Of a stretch of 9,921 nucleotides of DNA, positions 1 to 6,082 are shown one piece after another. Position numbers and translations under genes: made by a program. Where the stretch lies: NCBI GenBank assembly GCA_030539595.1, contig JAUNXW010000053.1, positions 1 through 9,921 on the forward strand. Direction: 5' to 3'. How positions within the stretch are numbered: the first letter of the stretch is position 1; every line of letters starts with the position of its first letter. The stretch is from Methanocorpusculum sp. (GTDB lineage Archaea; Halobacteriota; Methanomicrobia; Methanomicrobiales; Methanocorpusculaceae). A model generated the notes under the pieces. It was not told where the DNA came from, did no database searches, and worked only from the letters and a program-made list of their open reading frames with translations.

Positions 1-2
1 CA

Positions 3-83
3 GATGATATACCCGAAAGAGAAAAATCCGGTTTGAATGAATTTGATGATGAGTTCAAAGAAAAAAAACCTCATATAAAATAA
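3..83 (+). CDS. 3' end of an unidentified plus-strand gene
   Basis: The reading frame starting at base 3 is open from the window edge to a TAA at 81-83. It gives a very hydrophilic 26-residue tail beginning DDIPEREK and ending EKKPHIK, rich in Asp, Glu and Lys. This looks like the C-terminal tail of a gene lying mostly outside the window. I do not recognise a family. Directly after an A8 run (61-68) another frame is open to a TGA at 143-145 and encodes a plausible extension containing KIIITKDNDKDEGG, so the true end may be at 145 if the A-run hides a frameshift. The gene converges on hisE. Confidence is low because only a short tail is visible. Confidence 0.35.
   Translation, partial: DDIPEREKSGLNEFDDEFKEKKPHIK
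61..68 (-). terminator. T8 run on the minus strand downstream of hisE
   Basis: Eight consecutive A on the plus strand read as eight T for minus-strand transcripts leaving hisE, about 120 bases past its stop. Archaeal RNA polymerase can terminate at T-runs without a hairpin, so this is a candidate terminator for the proS operon. No stable stem is visible beside it. The same run lies inside the converging plus-strand gene tail, so it may simply be Lys codons. Confidence 0.25.
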
Positions 84-187
84 TCATCACAAAAGACAAT
101 GATAAAGATGAAGGCGGAATCAAATATGTTCCTCTATACAAATGATTGCTTATCGGAGCAGACTAAATATTAATTTAAACAGAATAG

Positions 188-499
188 TCAGTCATGCAGA
201 TGCATGCCTTTCCTTCTGTCTTCCAATTCTTTTTCGACTAAAGCAAAATCAACATCTGCTGCTTTCAGCGCGACCATCATATGAAAGATTACGTCTGCCG
301 CTTCTTCAACAATTCTTTCATCAACACAGTTCTTACAGGCAATAATAAATTCCGTTGATTCTTCACCGACTTTTTCAAGAGACTTGTCTATTCCTTTTTC
401 ATGGAACAAAAGTGAGCGCACATAGGATTTTTCTGTTGACTTGGACTCCGCTCTTTCGCAGATAACAGACCAAAGCTCATCAAAAACTTCAGAACTCAT
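188..499 (-). CDS. hisE: Phosphoribosyl-ATP pyrophosphatase HisE
   Basis: HisE hydrolyses phosphoribosyl-ATP to phosphoribosyl-AMP and pyrophosphate, the second step of histidine synthesis, in the cytosol. The 103-residue product has the normal length of a free-standing HisE and the all-helical, MazG-like signature: EKVGEESTE at residues 42-50 and EEAADVIFH at 65-73, which supply the acidic metal ligands (E46, E47, E50, E66, D69). Its ATG overlaps the stop of the upstream KH-protein gene as ATGA (499-496). A GGAGGG ribosome site sits about 8 bases before the start, so translational coupling is likely. It is the last visible gene of the proS operon and no other his gene is in view. A general MazG-type nucleotide pyrophosphatase is the alternative, but length and motif spacing favour HisE. 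Confidence 0.92.
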   Translation of the reverse strand: MSSEVFDELWSVICERAESKSTEKSYVRSLLFHEKGIDKSLEKVGEESTEFIIACKNCVDERIVEEAADVIFHMMVALKAADVDFALVEKELEDRRKGMHLHD

Positions 500-966
500 T
501 GAGAACCCTCCGGAACTTTGATGTCTCCGACTTCCTTGCCGTAAAATCTTTTGACAAGAGCGCGGGCTTTTTCAATGGTTGCTCCCCCCTTGCCTATAGC
601 AAGACCGAACTCGGAAGAATTTGAAATCCCAACAATAACAGGTTCACCCGACGTGCCGAAATTCACCGAATCAACATTTGCAGGTTTAAACATATTTGCA
701 ATAAACGTTTCCTTAGTCTCATCAAACTCAACCATTTCAATGCGCTTGCCCAAAACACGCGACATTTTTTTAATGTTGTCGCCGTTCTTGCCTATAGCAA
801 GTCCCATATCTCCGGGTCTGATAACATAAACAATTCTTTCGTATCTGTCATCAATTATGCAGTCTACGGCTGTGGCTTTTGTGAGAATACGCAGTTCTTC
901 GATATATCGTCTTTCTTTAAACCCGATACTGCGTTCAATAATTTCTGAATATTCGTTATTTTCCAT
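496..966 (-). CDS. nusA: NusA-like KH-domain transcription factor (archaeal type)
   Basis: The 156-residue product carries two KH RNA-binding modules and nothing else. The first has GLAIGKNGDNIKK near residues 55-67, the second GLAIGKGGATIEKAR near 121-135; each contains the GxxG loop that contacts RNA. CIIDDRYERIVYVI (36-49) and VLGKRIEMVEF (71-81) match the archaeal NusA-like family, which lacks the bacterial N-terminal and S1 domains; archaeal members are usually about 140-150 residues. The role in transcription termination or antitermination is assumed from the family name. I start at 966 because this begins with a normal N-terminus 44 bases after the proS stop; an in-frame ATG at 1065 would overlap proS and add an unrelated segment. 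Its ribosome site is weak. In most euryarchaea this gene sits in the RNA polymerase operon, so its place between proS and hisE is unusual. Confidence 0.84.
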   Translation of the reverse strand: MENNEYSEIIERSIGFKERRYIEELRILTKATAVDCIIDDRYERIVYVIRPGDMGLAIGKNGDNIKKMSRVLGKRIEMVEFDETKETFIANMFKPANVDSVNFGTSGEPVIVGISNSSEFGLAIGKGGATIEKARALVKRFYGKEVGDIKVPEGSQ

Positions 967-1010
967 TTTATCATCTGTTTGGGTTATTCGAAAATTAAAA
1001 GGTGAAATTT

Positions 1011-2444
1011 TCAGTATGATCTGCCGACTAAAGCGGTCTTGCCTTTTTTGCCGCAGATTATACAATTACCTTCATCGTTTGAAACATACTTGCTTCTTAC
1101 TTCTGTTCCAAGAAGTGTTGAATCAGTAAGTTCTTCAAGTTTGTCCGCACACTCGCGGTCGCCGCACCAGTGAACTACAACAACGTTTCCGTCGAGTTTT
1201 TCATTGCACTCTTCAACGGTTGCGGCAGTCTTTAAGTGAGACTCAAGGAAATTTTCAGCCTTGTCAAGAATCTGGTCGTGAGCTTCGTCAAGAAGTTTTT
1301 CAATTGAAACAGCTGCATTTTCTCTTGGAATTGTTGTCTTCACTCCAAGTCTGTTAACGCAGACAAGCTGCTTTGCGTCAATATCACGCGGACCTACTTC
1401 TACTCTGAGGGGAACGCCGTGAAGTTCCCAGTGGTAATATTTAGCTCCGGGTCTCATGTCGCGCAAATCTGTTTTGACGCGAAGACCTGATGCTTTTAAT
1501 TCTGCTTCGAGTTTTGCGGCTTCGGCTACAATTTCTTCCCGGCGTTTTCCGACGATAATCGGGATTATTACAATCTGTGTCGGGGCAACGGTTGCGGGCA
1601 GAACAAGACCTTTGTCGTCTCCATGAACACCGATTACGGCGGCAATACATCTTTCCGAGATACCGAAGCAGGTCTGTGATGCAAATTTCTGTTCGCCGTT
1701 TACGTCTTCGTAGGTGATGTTGTAGGTTTTTGAGAAGTGGTCGCCTAAGTGGTGAACAGTTCCTATCTGGAGTGTTCTTCCATCAGGCATTACAGCATCG
1801 ACTGCCATTGTGAAGTCTGCTCCCGGGAATTTGTCCCAGTCAGGTCTTTTGGAAATAATGATTGGAACGCCCAAGTCTTTGTAGAATTCGCATGAAAGAC
1901 CGAGTTCGTATTCAACCTGTTTGTTTGCATCGTCCCAGTCGGTGTGTACTGTGTGGGACTCCATGAAGGAGGTGATTTCTCTCAGTCTGATGAGCGGGCG
2001 GGTGTGTTTGGTTTCGTATCTGAATGTGTTGACGACCTGATAGAGTTTGAGCGGTAAGTCCGCGTGTGAGCGCACCCAAAGTGAATACATCGGATAAATT
2101 GCTGTTTCACTTGTGGGGCGAAGCGCGAGTTTTACATCTAAAGGTGATAAGCCGCCGTGAGTTACCCAGTAGACTTCGTCTTCAAATCCTTTGATGTGCT
2201 CCGCTTCTTTCATGAATTCGGTTTCCGGGATTAAGAGCGGGAAGAGTGTTTCTTCGTGGTCTCTGTTTAATAGACTGCGAAGAAGCGTGTATGTGTGCTG
2301 ACGAAGCGCGAATCCGAACGGATACCAGACGTATAGTCCTTTTACAGGATATCTGACATCCATGATTTCAGCGCGGCGGATTACTTCGTTGTACCACGCG
2401 CTGAAGTCTTCTCTTGAGGGAAGTCCCTCAGTTTCTTCTGCCAT
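1011..2444 (-). CDS. proS: Prolyl-tRNA synthetase (archaeal/eukaryotic type)
   Basis: Charges tRNA-Pro with proline in the cytosol. The 477-residue product is a class II synthetase of the archaeal/eukaryotic type, without the insertion editing domain of bacterial enzymes. Visible landmarks are the proline-loop RPTSETA (109-115, T111/E113), motif 2 FRYETKHTRP (141-150, R142, E144), HHLGDHF (231-237) and motif 3 GISERCIAAVIGVHGDDKG (261-279, R265). An anticodon-binding domain follows from about 288 to 385. The C-terminal zinc-binding tail has WCGDREC (C427, C432) and CIICGKKG (C461, C464), and the protein ends in Tyr, as this type does. The start at 2444 has a good AGGTGA site 9 bases upstream. 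It is the first gene of an operon with the KH protein and hisE. Confidence 0.97.
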   Translation of the reverse strand: MAEETEGLPSREDFSAWYNEVIRRAEIMDVRYPVKGLYVWYPFGFALRQHTYTLLRSLLNRDHEETLFPLLIPETEFMKEAEHIKGFEDEVYWVTHGGLSPLDVKLALRPTSETAIYPMYSLWVRSHADLPLKLYQVVNTFRYETKHTRPLIRLREITSFMESHTVHTDWDDANKQVEYELGLSCEFYKDLGVPIIISKRPDWDKFPGADFTMAVDAVMPDGRTLQIGTVHHLGDHFSKTYNITYEDVNGEQKFASQTCFGISERCIAAVIGVHGDDKGLVLPATVAPTQIVIIPIIVGKRREEIVAEAAKLEAELKASGLRVKTDLRDMRPGAKYYHWELHGVPLRVEVGPRDIDAKQLVCVNRLGVKTTIPRENAAVSIEKLLDEAHDQILDKAENFLESHLKTAATVEECNEKLDGNVVVVHWCGDRECADKLEELTDSTLLGTEVRSKYVSNDEGNCIICGKKGKTALVGRSY

Positions 2445-2454
2445 TTTTTAATTT

Positions 2455-2496
2455 CACCTGAAGTATATATTGTTGGGTGTTTTAAAGTATTAAACA
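2455..2496 (-). promoter_or_regulatory. proS promoter candidate and ribosome binding site
   Basis: Reading the minus strand toward proS there is an A/T-rich TTTAATACTTTAAAA stretch (about 2482-2496) suitable as a TATA box. The expected start some 26 bases on falls just before the AGGTGA ribosome site at 2454-2459. A second A/T-rich ATATATACTT lies closer to the ATG but would put the transcript start at the start codon and leave out the ribosome site, so I prefer the first. The exact box is uncertain. Confidence 0.4.
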
Positions 2497-2559
2497 ATCT
2501 ATATCCTTGAGAGTCAGGTGGAAGACTTGCGAATCGTTATGTGAATCCGTTGGACAAGA

Positions 2560-2615
2560 TTTAGACTAAGTTTTCTGTTGCAGTGTGCACACTGTAGCAG
2601 AAAACTTAGTCTAAA
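2560..2615 (+). repeat. 28-base-pair near-perfect inverted repeat / hairpin
   Basis: The arms 2560-2587 and 2588-2615 are complementary along their whole length with no spacer, meeting in the palindrome TGTGCACA. Twenty-six pairs are Watson-Crick. The other two (2578 with 2597, 2580 with 2595) are U-G and G-U if the plus strand is transcribed, but A-C and C-A mismatches if the minus strand is. There is no T-run after it on either strand, so it is not an ordinary intrinsic terminator. It could be a small structured RNA, a protein-binding palindrome, or a remnant of a mobile element with inverted ends. Confidence 0.75.
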
Positions 2616-2776
2616 AACAGCGAAATACTGTGAGCAAGGAACATGTGATAGATATCGTGTTTTGCTATTTCAGAAAACACCGAGTAAGTCCTATTCAAAT
2701 TAATTTAAATATCAGATTCCATCTAAGTGATTTGTATAAATTATTGTGGAAAAAATATTTGCTGTTTGTATCTCTG

Positions 2777-3079
2777 TTATTTTTCGTTTGGAAGCATCTT
2801 TACTAACGCACTGATAACTTTTTGCTGTTCTGCAACCTGTTCACGCAGAGTTTTAATTTCATTCATATCGTTTAGAAGGTTTCCGACACCGCTTTCTATT
2901 TTTTTGATACTGTTGAGATACTCGGCATCTGTTGAAATTTTTCCGTTAACACCAATCCAATATCTTAAAGCCCTCAGAATTAATGCAGTTCTGTCTATTC
3001 CCTCCTCGTCTTTGAGTTTATCGATTTTCATAAGTAAGTCAGATGGTATCCTAAGACCTATCATATCAGATTTAGTCAT
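2777..3079 (-). CDS. Ribbon-helix-helix (CopG/MetJ/Arc-like) DNA-binding regulator
   Basis: A 100-residue protein with a ribbon-helix-helix fold at its N-terminus: a beta-strand MIGLRIP (6-12), helix A SDLLMKIDKLKDEEG (13-27) and helix B with DRTALILRALRYWI (29-42). Such proteins dimerise through the strand and insert it into the major groove of a palindrome. The remainder, about 55-95, is a probable coiled coil (heptad-like, with IKTLREQVAEQQKVISALV) that may mediate oligomerisation or partner binding. I start at 3079; an ATG at 3106 would add nine residues and lies inside the palindrome and at the expected transcript start, so it is a possible leaderless start. The gene diverges from the glycosyltransferase gene. 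No toxin gene is next to it, so an antitoxin role is not supported; local repressor is the likely job. Target genes are inferred. Confidence 0.8.
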   Translation of the reverse strand: MTKSDMIGLRIPSDLLMKIDKLKDEEGIDRTALILRALRYWIGVNGKISTDAEYLNSIKKIESGVGNLLNDMNEIKTLREQVAEQQKVISALVKMLPNEK

Positions 3080-3091
3080 CAGTATACATAG

Positions 3092-3108
3092 TAATGTTTC
3101 AAACATTA
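3092..3108. promoter_or_regulatory. Perfect 17-base palindrome, candidate RHH operator
   Basis: TAATGTTT and AAACATTA flank a single central base, a perfect 8-base dyad. It covers the expected transcription start of the RHH gene, about 26 bases downstream of its TATA candidate at 3127-3134, and ends 12 bases before the chosen start codon. A dimeric ribbon-helix-helix protein binding here would block its own transcription. This is inference from position and symmetry. Confidence 0.5.
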
Positions 3109-3126
3109 TCCTTGGTCAAGCATTAG

Positions 3127-3134
3127 ATATATTT
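3127..3134 (-). promoter_or_regulatory. TATA-box candidate for the RHH gene
   Basis: On the minus strand the sequence reads AAATATAT, within TTATCTAAATATATCTAA. Its centre is about 26 bases from 3105, which places the transcript start inside the 17-base palindrome and supports a short leader before the ATG at 3079, or leaderless initiation at 3106. Confidence 0.4.
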
Positions 3135-3216
3135 AGATAAACAACGAAATACTATTTGTATATACATTGATTAGCATTGTTGTAACGCACGCAATTTTGA
3201 TGAAAGATGTTATCAC

Positions 3217-3245
3217 TAAAATATAAAATCACAGATTGATGGTGT
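3217..3245 (+). promoter_or_regulatory. Glycosyltransferase promoter candidate and ribosome site
   Basis: TAAAATATAAAATC (3217-3230) is a good archaeal TATA candidate, and GGTG (3241-3244) stands 9 bases before the TTG start as a ribosome site. Distances do not agree fully: a start 26 bases after this box would fall near 3248 and drop the ribosome site. A second candidate, TGTATATACATT (3157-3168), would give a leader of about 65 bases that keeps it. Both are listed because I cannot decide. Confidence 0.35.
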
Positions 3246-3253
3246 AAATAAAA

Positions 3254-4165
3254 TTGACAGAGATTGACGGACTTACCAAAAATAATATTTTGGTGATAAT
3301 ACCTGCCTATAATGAAGGACTTGTACTTGGAAGTCTTCTTCTCAGAGTAAGGCAATACGCTGAAAAAATAATAGTTGTCGATGACGGCTCAACAGACAAT
3401 ACCGCAGAAATTTCACGTCTTGCAAATGTTGAAACAATTTCATTGAACAAGAACAGCGGAAAGTCCAACGCTATGAAAGTCGGATTTGCACGGGCTAAAG
3501 AAATAGGATTGAAAGCAACGGTCATGATTGACGGAGACGGACAGCACGACCCGTCAGAGATACCAAAAATAGCCGAACCTATTTTGTCAGATTCTGCAGA
3601 TTTAGTGATTGGGTCACGGTTTATAAATAATGATGAAGCGGACGAAATCCCCGCGTATCGAAAAATCGGCCAGAAAATATTGAATGAAGCCACAAATGTT
3701 TCCTCAGGGATTAAATGTTCCGACAGTCAGTCGGGATATCGTGCACTTTCCAGAAAAGCGTTGGATAATTTAGATTTTGAATCATCGGGTTATGGGATTG
3801 AATCCGATATGATATCACATTTTGCTGAAAAGGGACTTCTAATTACCGAAGTTCCGATTTCTGTTACGTATGATGTCCCGCATAAACACAAAATGAATCC
3901 GATAAAACACGGCTTGTCGGTTTTGTCGGGACTGCTGCAATTGATTAGTTTTAGAAGACCACTATTTTGTTTTGGAATACCTGGACTGATTCTCACGATT
4001 GTTGGAGCGAGCCTTGCTTTTCAGGCAATCAGTACTGCATCAATATCGGGCTGGCCGCCAACTGTGACACTTGTATCTATTATGTTTTTGATGATGGGTA
4101 TGCTTTTAATCAGCGTCTCATTGATTTTGTATTCTATATCAAGTTTGATAAGGAGAAAACAATGA
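3254..4165 (+). CDS. Family 2 glycosyltransferase, dolichol-phosphate-mannose-synthase-like, membrane-anchored
   Basis: A 303-residue GT-A glycosyltransferase that probably moves a sugar from a nucleotide donor to a polyprenyl (dolichyl) phosphate at the cytosolic face of the membrane, feeding N-glycosylation or surface polysaccharide synthesis. Motifs are VIIPAYNEG (14-22), VVDDGSTDNT (41-50) for the nucleotide, the metal-binding DGDGQHDP (93-100) and DSQSGYRAL (157-165). The C-terminus has two membrane helices (about 237-258 and 269-297) joined by a Gly-Trp-Pro-Pro turn, then a basic RRKQ end. The start is TTG at 3254 with GGTG 9 bases before; later TTG/GTG codons would cut into the first beta strand. 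It overlaps the next gene by ATGA. Sugar and acceptor cannot be read from sequence. The gene is more A/T-rich than proS or tgtA, consistent with accessory status. Confidence 0.9.
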   Translation: MTEIDGLTKNNILVIIPAYNEGLVLGSLLLRVRQYAEKIIVVDDGSTDNTAEISRLANVETISLNKNSGKSNAMKVGFARAKEIGLKATVMIDGDGQHDPSEIPKIAEPILSDSADLVIGSRFINNDEADEIPAYRKIGQKILNEATNVSSGIKCSDSQSGYRALSRKALDNLDFESSGYGIESDMISHFAEKGLLITEVPISVTYDVPHKHKMNPIKHGLSVLSGLLQLISFRRPLFCFGIPGLILTIVGASLAFQAISTASISGWPPTVTLVSIMFLMMGMLLISVSLILYSISSLIRRKQ

Positions 4166-4443
4166 CATCACAAAATATTCTTTCGGTATTGAAGAAGATG
4201 ATGCAATTCACTACAGTCAGACACCCGTTAGCCTGTTTTGGAATTCCGGGATTTATTGTTACGATTTTGGGAATCGCATTTTTGATTTGGATTGTTAATA
4301 CATATCAGGTGGCTTGGACATTACCGATTATAGTCATAATTTTGTTAATTCTTACAGTGATATTCGGTATAATTTTGATAATGGCTTCTCTGATTTTTTA
4401 TGCATTATCAGAGTTAAGAAGTAAAATAAGAAAATCTCTATAA
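4162..4443 (+). CDS. Small two-helix membrane protein homologous to the glycosyltransferase tail
   Basis: A 93-residue protein with two predicted membrane helices (about 24-46 and 53-81), a short N-terminal cytosolic stretch (MTSQNILSVLKKMMQF) and a basic C-terminus (RSKIRKSL). The block HPLACFGIPGFIVTILG (21-37) matches RPLFCFGIPGLILTIVG at the start of the membrane domain of the preceding glycosyltransferase, and the second helices also correspond (MASLIFYALSEL with SVSLILYSISSL). It therefore is that membrane domain as a separate polypeptide. The start at 4162 overlaps the glycosyltransferase stop (ATGA) and has AGGAG 6 bases before it, so the two are translated together. It may pair with the enzyme's own tail, or be what is left of a second glycosyltransferase. 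I know of no established function. Confidence 0.8.
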   Translation: MTSQNILSVLKKMMQFTTVRHPLACFGIPGFIVTILGIAFLIWIVNTYQVAWTLPIIVIILLILTVIFGIILIMASLIFYALSELRSKIRKSL

Positions 4444-4465
4444 CCACCCAAAATTCGAACTCTTA

Positions 4466-4472
4466 TTTTTTT
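4466..4472 (+). terminator. T7 run ending the glycosyltransferase operon
   Basis: Seven T on the plus strand 23 bases after the small membrane protein's stop, in an A/T-rich convergent intergenic region. This is typical of archaeal T-run termination; no stem is required or seen. Confidence 0.5.
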
Positions 4473-4493
4473 GTAATTACACAGACAATTCTG

Positions 4494-4500
4494 AAAAAAA
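4494..4500 (-). terminator. T7 run ending the trkH transcript
   Basis: Seven A on the plus strand are seven T for the minus-strand trkH transcript, 17 bases after its stop codon. Together with the opposite T7 at 4466-4472 it makes a compact back-to-back terminator between converging genes. Confidence 0.5.
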
Positions 4501-4517
4501 TGCGAGACCGATTTCTC

Positions 4518-6005
4518 CTATCGTCTTGTTTTGGTAACAGGCTCCCAACCGAACCCTCTGAAAATTCCCCACAGGAGAATCATAACCGGAATCACCTCAA
4601 GCCTTGCAATCCACATAACAATAAACAGCAGAATTTTGGAATAGTCAGGCATTGCCGCTGAAATAAGACCTGCCGTTGCCCCGTTGTTTCCAACACAGCT
4701 GCACACATCAAAAATTGTTCCGACAACATTTGAAGAAAAATACGGGTCGCACAATAAAATTACAATTATCAGAACAATCATCAGTATAAAAAATAATATC
4801 AGCAGAAGCGAACGCGAGATTAATTCCTCAGCGTCCTCACCTTTTATCGGTTTCCCGTTGTGCTTCATTGTAAGGCATGCCTTGGGACTGAGGAGCGTTT
4901 TCTTGAACCACCAGACAAGAGCCTCAAACATAACCTGAATCCTCTCAAGTTTGATACCTCCGGATGTACTCCCCTGCGCTCCTCCGATAAGAATGAACAC
5001 CGACAAAAATATTATTGACGAGGCTCCCCATCCGAGCATTGCGGTATTTTGAAAACCAGTCGATGATACGGCACTTCCCGTCATAAACAGCGCCTCTCTT
5101 ACGGCATCAATTAACGGAAGACCTGAGGAAAATACTAACTGAAGAATTAAAACAGCGCTTACAAAAATAAAAACGCCGAGCATCAGGTGCAGAACTTTGT
5201 CGCGTAAAATTTCCCGCGGGGAACGGTTTACATATGTCAGATAATACAGACGGAAAGGAATAGCCCCTGCAATCATTATCGGGATAAGAACCATTTCCAA
5301 AGCAAAATTTCCGAAGTGTGCAATTCCGTCGGAATAAATTGTCATACCCCCTGTGGCTATTGCACACAATGCAAGATTGATCGCGTCCCATAACCCAACC
5401 CCCGTCAAAAGAATGGCAATTATAGCAATTGCAGTCAGCACGAAGTATATCTTCCACATCTGAAACGCCGTTGCTATAACACTCGGCATAAACGCTTCGC
5501 TTCTTCCTTCCGAGCGGTAAAGTCCGCGCTTGATGAGACCTGAACGGCTTGCAACAGTCAGCGCAAAAGCAATTATACCAAGACCTCCTATCCACTGCAT
5601 AAATGACCGCCAGAATAATAGTGTGTTAGGCCACTCTTCTATATTTGGAGCTATTGAAAAACCGGTTCCTGTCCACGCCGACATTGATTCAAACGCGCAG
5701 TCAATAAAAGGCATCCCTGTGTAAAGAAATGGAAACGAGCCGAATATTCCGACAACCACCCAGATTAAAGCTGTTCCCGCAATTGAAAGACCTACTCTTG
5801 GCTTCACTCCTTTTTTGCCGGGAAGAAATTTCAGAATAAGACCGACGCCGCAAAGTGATATTGTAGCAAGCGCCATCCACGGAATAACTGTCCACTCCTG
5901 ATATATGCAACCGATTATCATAGGAATCAGCGAGGCTGCTCCGATTAACAATAGGCTCGGACTTATTTCGCGCCCGAGAGCGGGGAGTTCGTTGAAATAT
6001 CCCAT
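4518..6005 (-). CDS. trkH: TrkH/KtrB-family potassium uptake protein, membrane subunit
   Basis: A 495-residue integral membrane protein of the SKT (Trk/Ktr/HKT) superfamily that imports potassium. Four membrane-pore-membrane repeats are visible with selectivity-filter loops SAWTGTGFS (109-117), AIATGGMT (215-222), SAVSSTGFQ (311-319) and CSCVGNNGATAGL (435-447); each keeps the filter glycine. GGAQGSTSGGIKLER (341-355) after the third repeat is the usual gating-loop region. The fourth filter reads GNNGATAG and appears slightly longer than the usual GNVGPG form. The N-terminus has two extra helices, as in TrkH. No cytosolic TrkA/KtrA subunit gene lies beside it. No ribosome site precedes the ATG, and an A/T-rich box about 26 bases upstream suggests a leaderless transcript. 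Confidence 0.92.
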   Translation of the reverse strand: MGYFNELPALGREISPSLLLIGAASLIPMIIGCIYQEWTVIPWMALATISLCGVGLILKFLPGKKGVKPRVGLSIAGTALIWVVVGIFGSFPFLYTGMPFIDCAFESMSAWTGTGFSIAPNIEEWPNTLLFWRSFMQWIGGLGIIAFALTVASRSGLIKRGLYRSEGRSEAFMPSVIATAFQMWKIYFVLTAIAIIAILLTGVGLWDAINLALCAIATGGMTIYSDGIAHFGNFALEMVLIPIMIAGAIPFRLYYLTYVNRSPREILRDKVLHLMLGVFIFVSAVLILQLVFSSGLPLIDAVREALFMTGSAVSSTGFQNTAMLGWGASSIIFLSVFILIGGAQGSTSGGIKLERIQVMFEALVWWFKKTLLSPKACLTMKHNGKPIKGEDAEELISRSLLLILFFILMIVLIIVILLCDPYFSSNVVGTIFDVCSCVGNNGATAGLISAAMPDYSKILLFIVMWIARLEVIPVMILLWGIFRGFGWEPVTKTRR

Positions 6006-6025
6006 TTCTATTAAATAGGTGCTGA

Positions 6026-6042
6026 GCTAATATAGATTTTAT
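6026..6042 (-). promoter_or_regulatory. trkH promoter candidate (leaderless)
   Basis: On the minus strand GATAAAATCTATATTAG is the only strong TATA-like segment. Its centre is about 26-29 bases from the trkH ATG at 6005 and there is no Shine-Dalgarno match in between, so transcription probably starts at or next to the start codon. Confidence 0.4.
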
Positions 6043-6082
6043 CAGGGAAGAGGCGTCTGTTTTTTTTTGATTTGTGAATTGT

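Larger units (their letters stand above)
2445..2776. other. 332-base gene-free region between proS and the RHH gene
   Basis: No convincing reading frame lies here. It holds the proS promoter and ribosome site at its left end, a 28-pair hairpin at 2560-2615, a shorter 7-pair inverted repeat at 2657-2680 (arms GTGTTTT and AAAACAC, 10-base spacer), and a T6 run on the minus strand (2750-2755) that could help end the RHH transcript. No tRNA cloverleaf or recognisable transposon end was found by eye. Confidence 0.6.

Noticed and set aside
967..1065. Extension of the KH-protein gene to an ATG at 1065
   Set aside because: The added 33 residues overlap the end of proS and read as an out-of-frame shadow (basic, unlike the family).
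2657..2680. 7-base inverted repeat GTGTTTT/AAAACAC with 10-base spacer
   Set aside because: An arm of this length with a given spacer is expected about once in a window of this size, and it is not placed at a promoter.
2777..3079. Antitoxin of a toxin-antitoxin pair
   Set aside because: The protein has the right fold, but there is no small toxin-like gene overlapping or following it; its downstream side is non-coding.
3120..3129. GCATTAGATA shared with 6103-6112, both next to TATA candidates
   Set aside because: Many 10-base matches occur by chance within 10 kb of A/T-rich DNA; two sites are not enough to claim a common operator.
3967..4161. 158-residue frame starting at 3967 and including the small membrane protein
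   Set aside because: Residues before the ATG at 4162 are the glycosyltransferase gene in another frame; the ribosome site and ATGA overlap identify 4162 as the start.
5107..5595. 162-codon open frame inside trkH on the same strand
   Set aside because: Its Cys/Arg-rich sequence is a frame shadow; the trkH frame contains all four filter loops.
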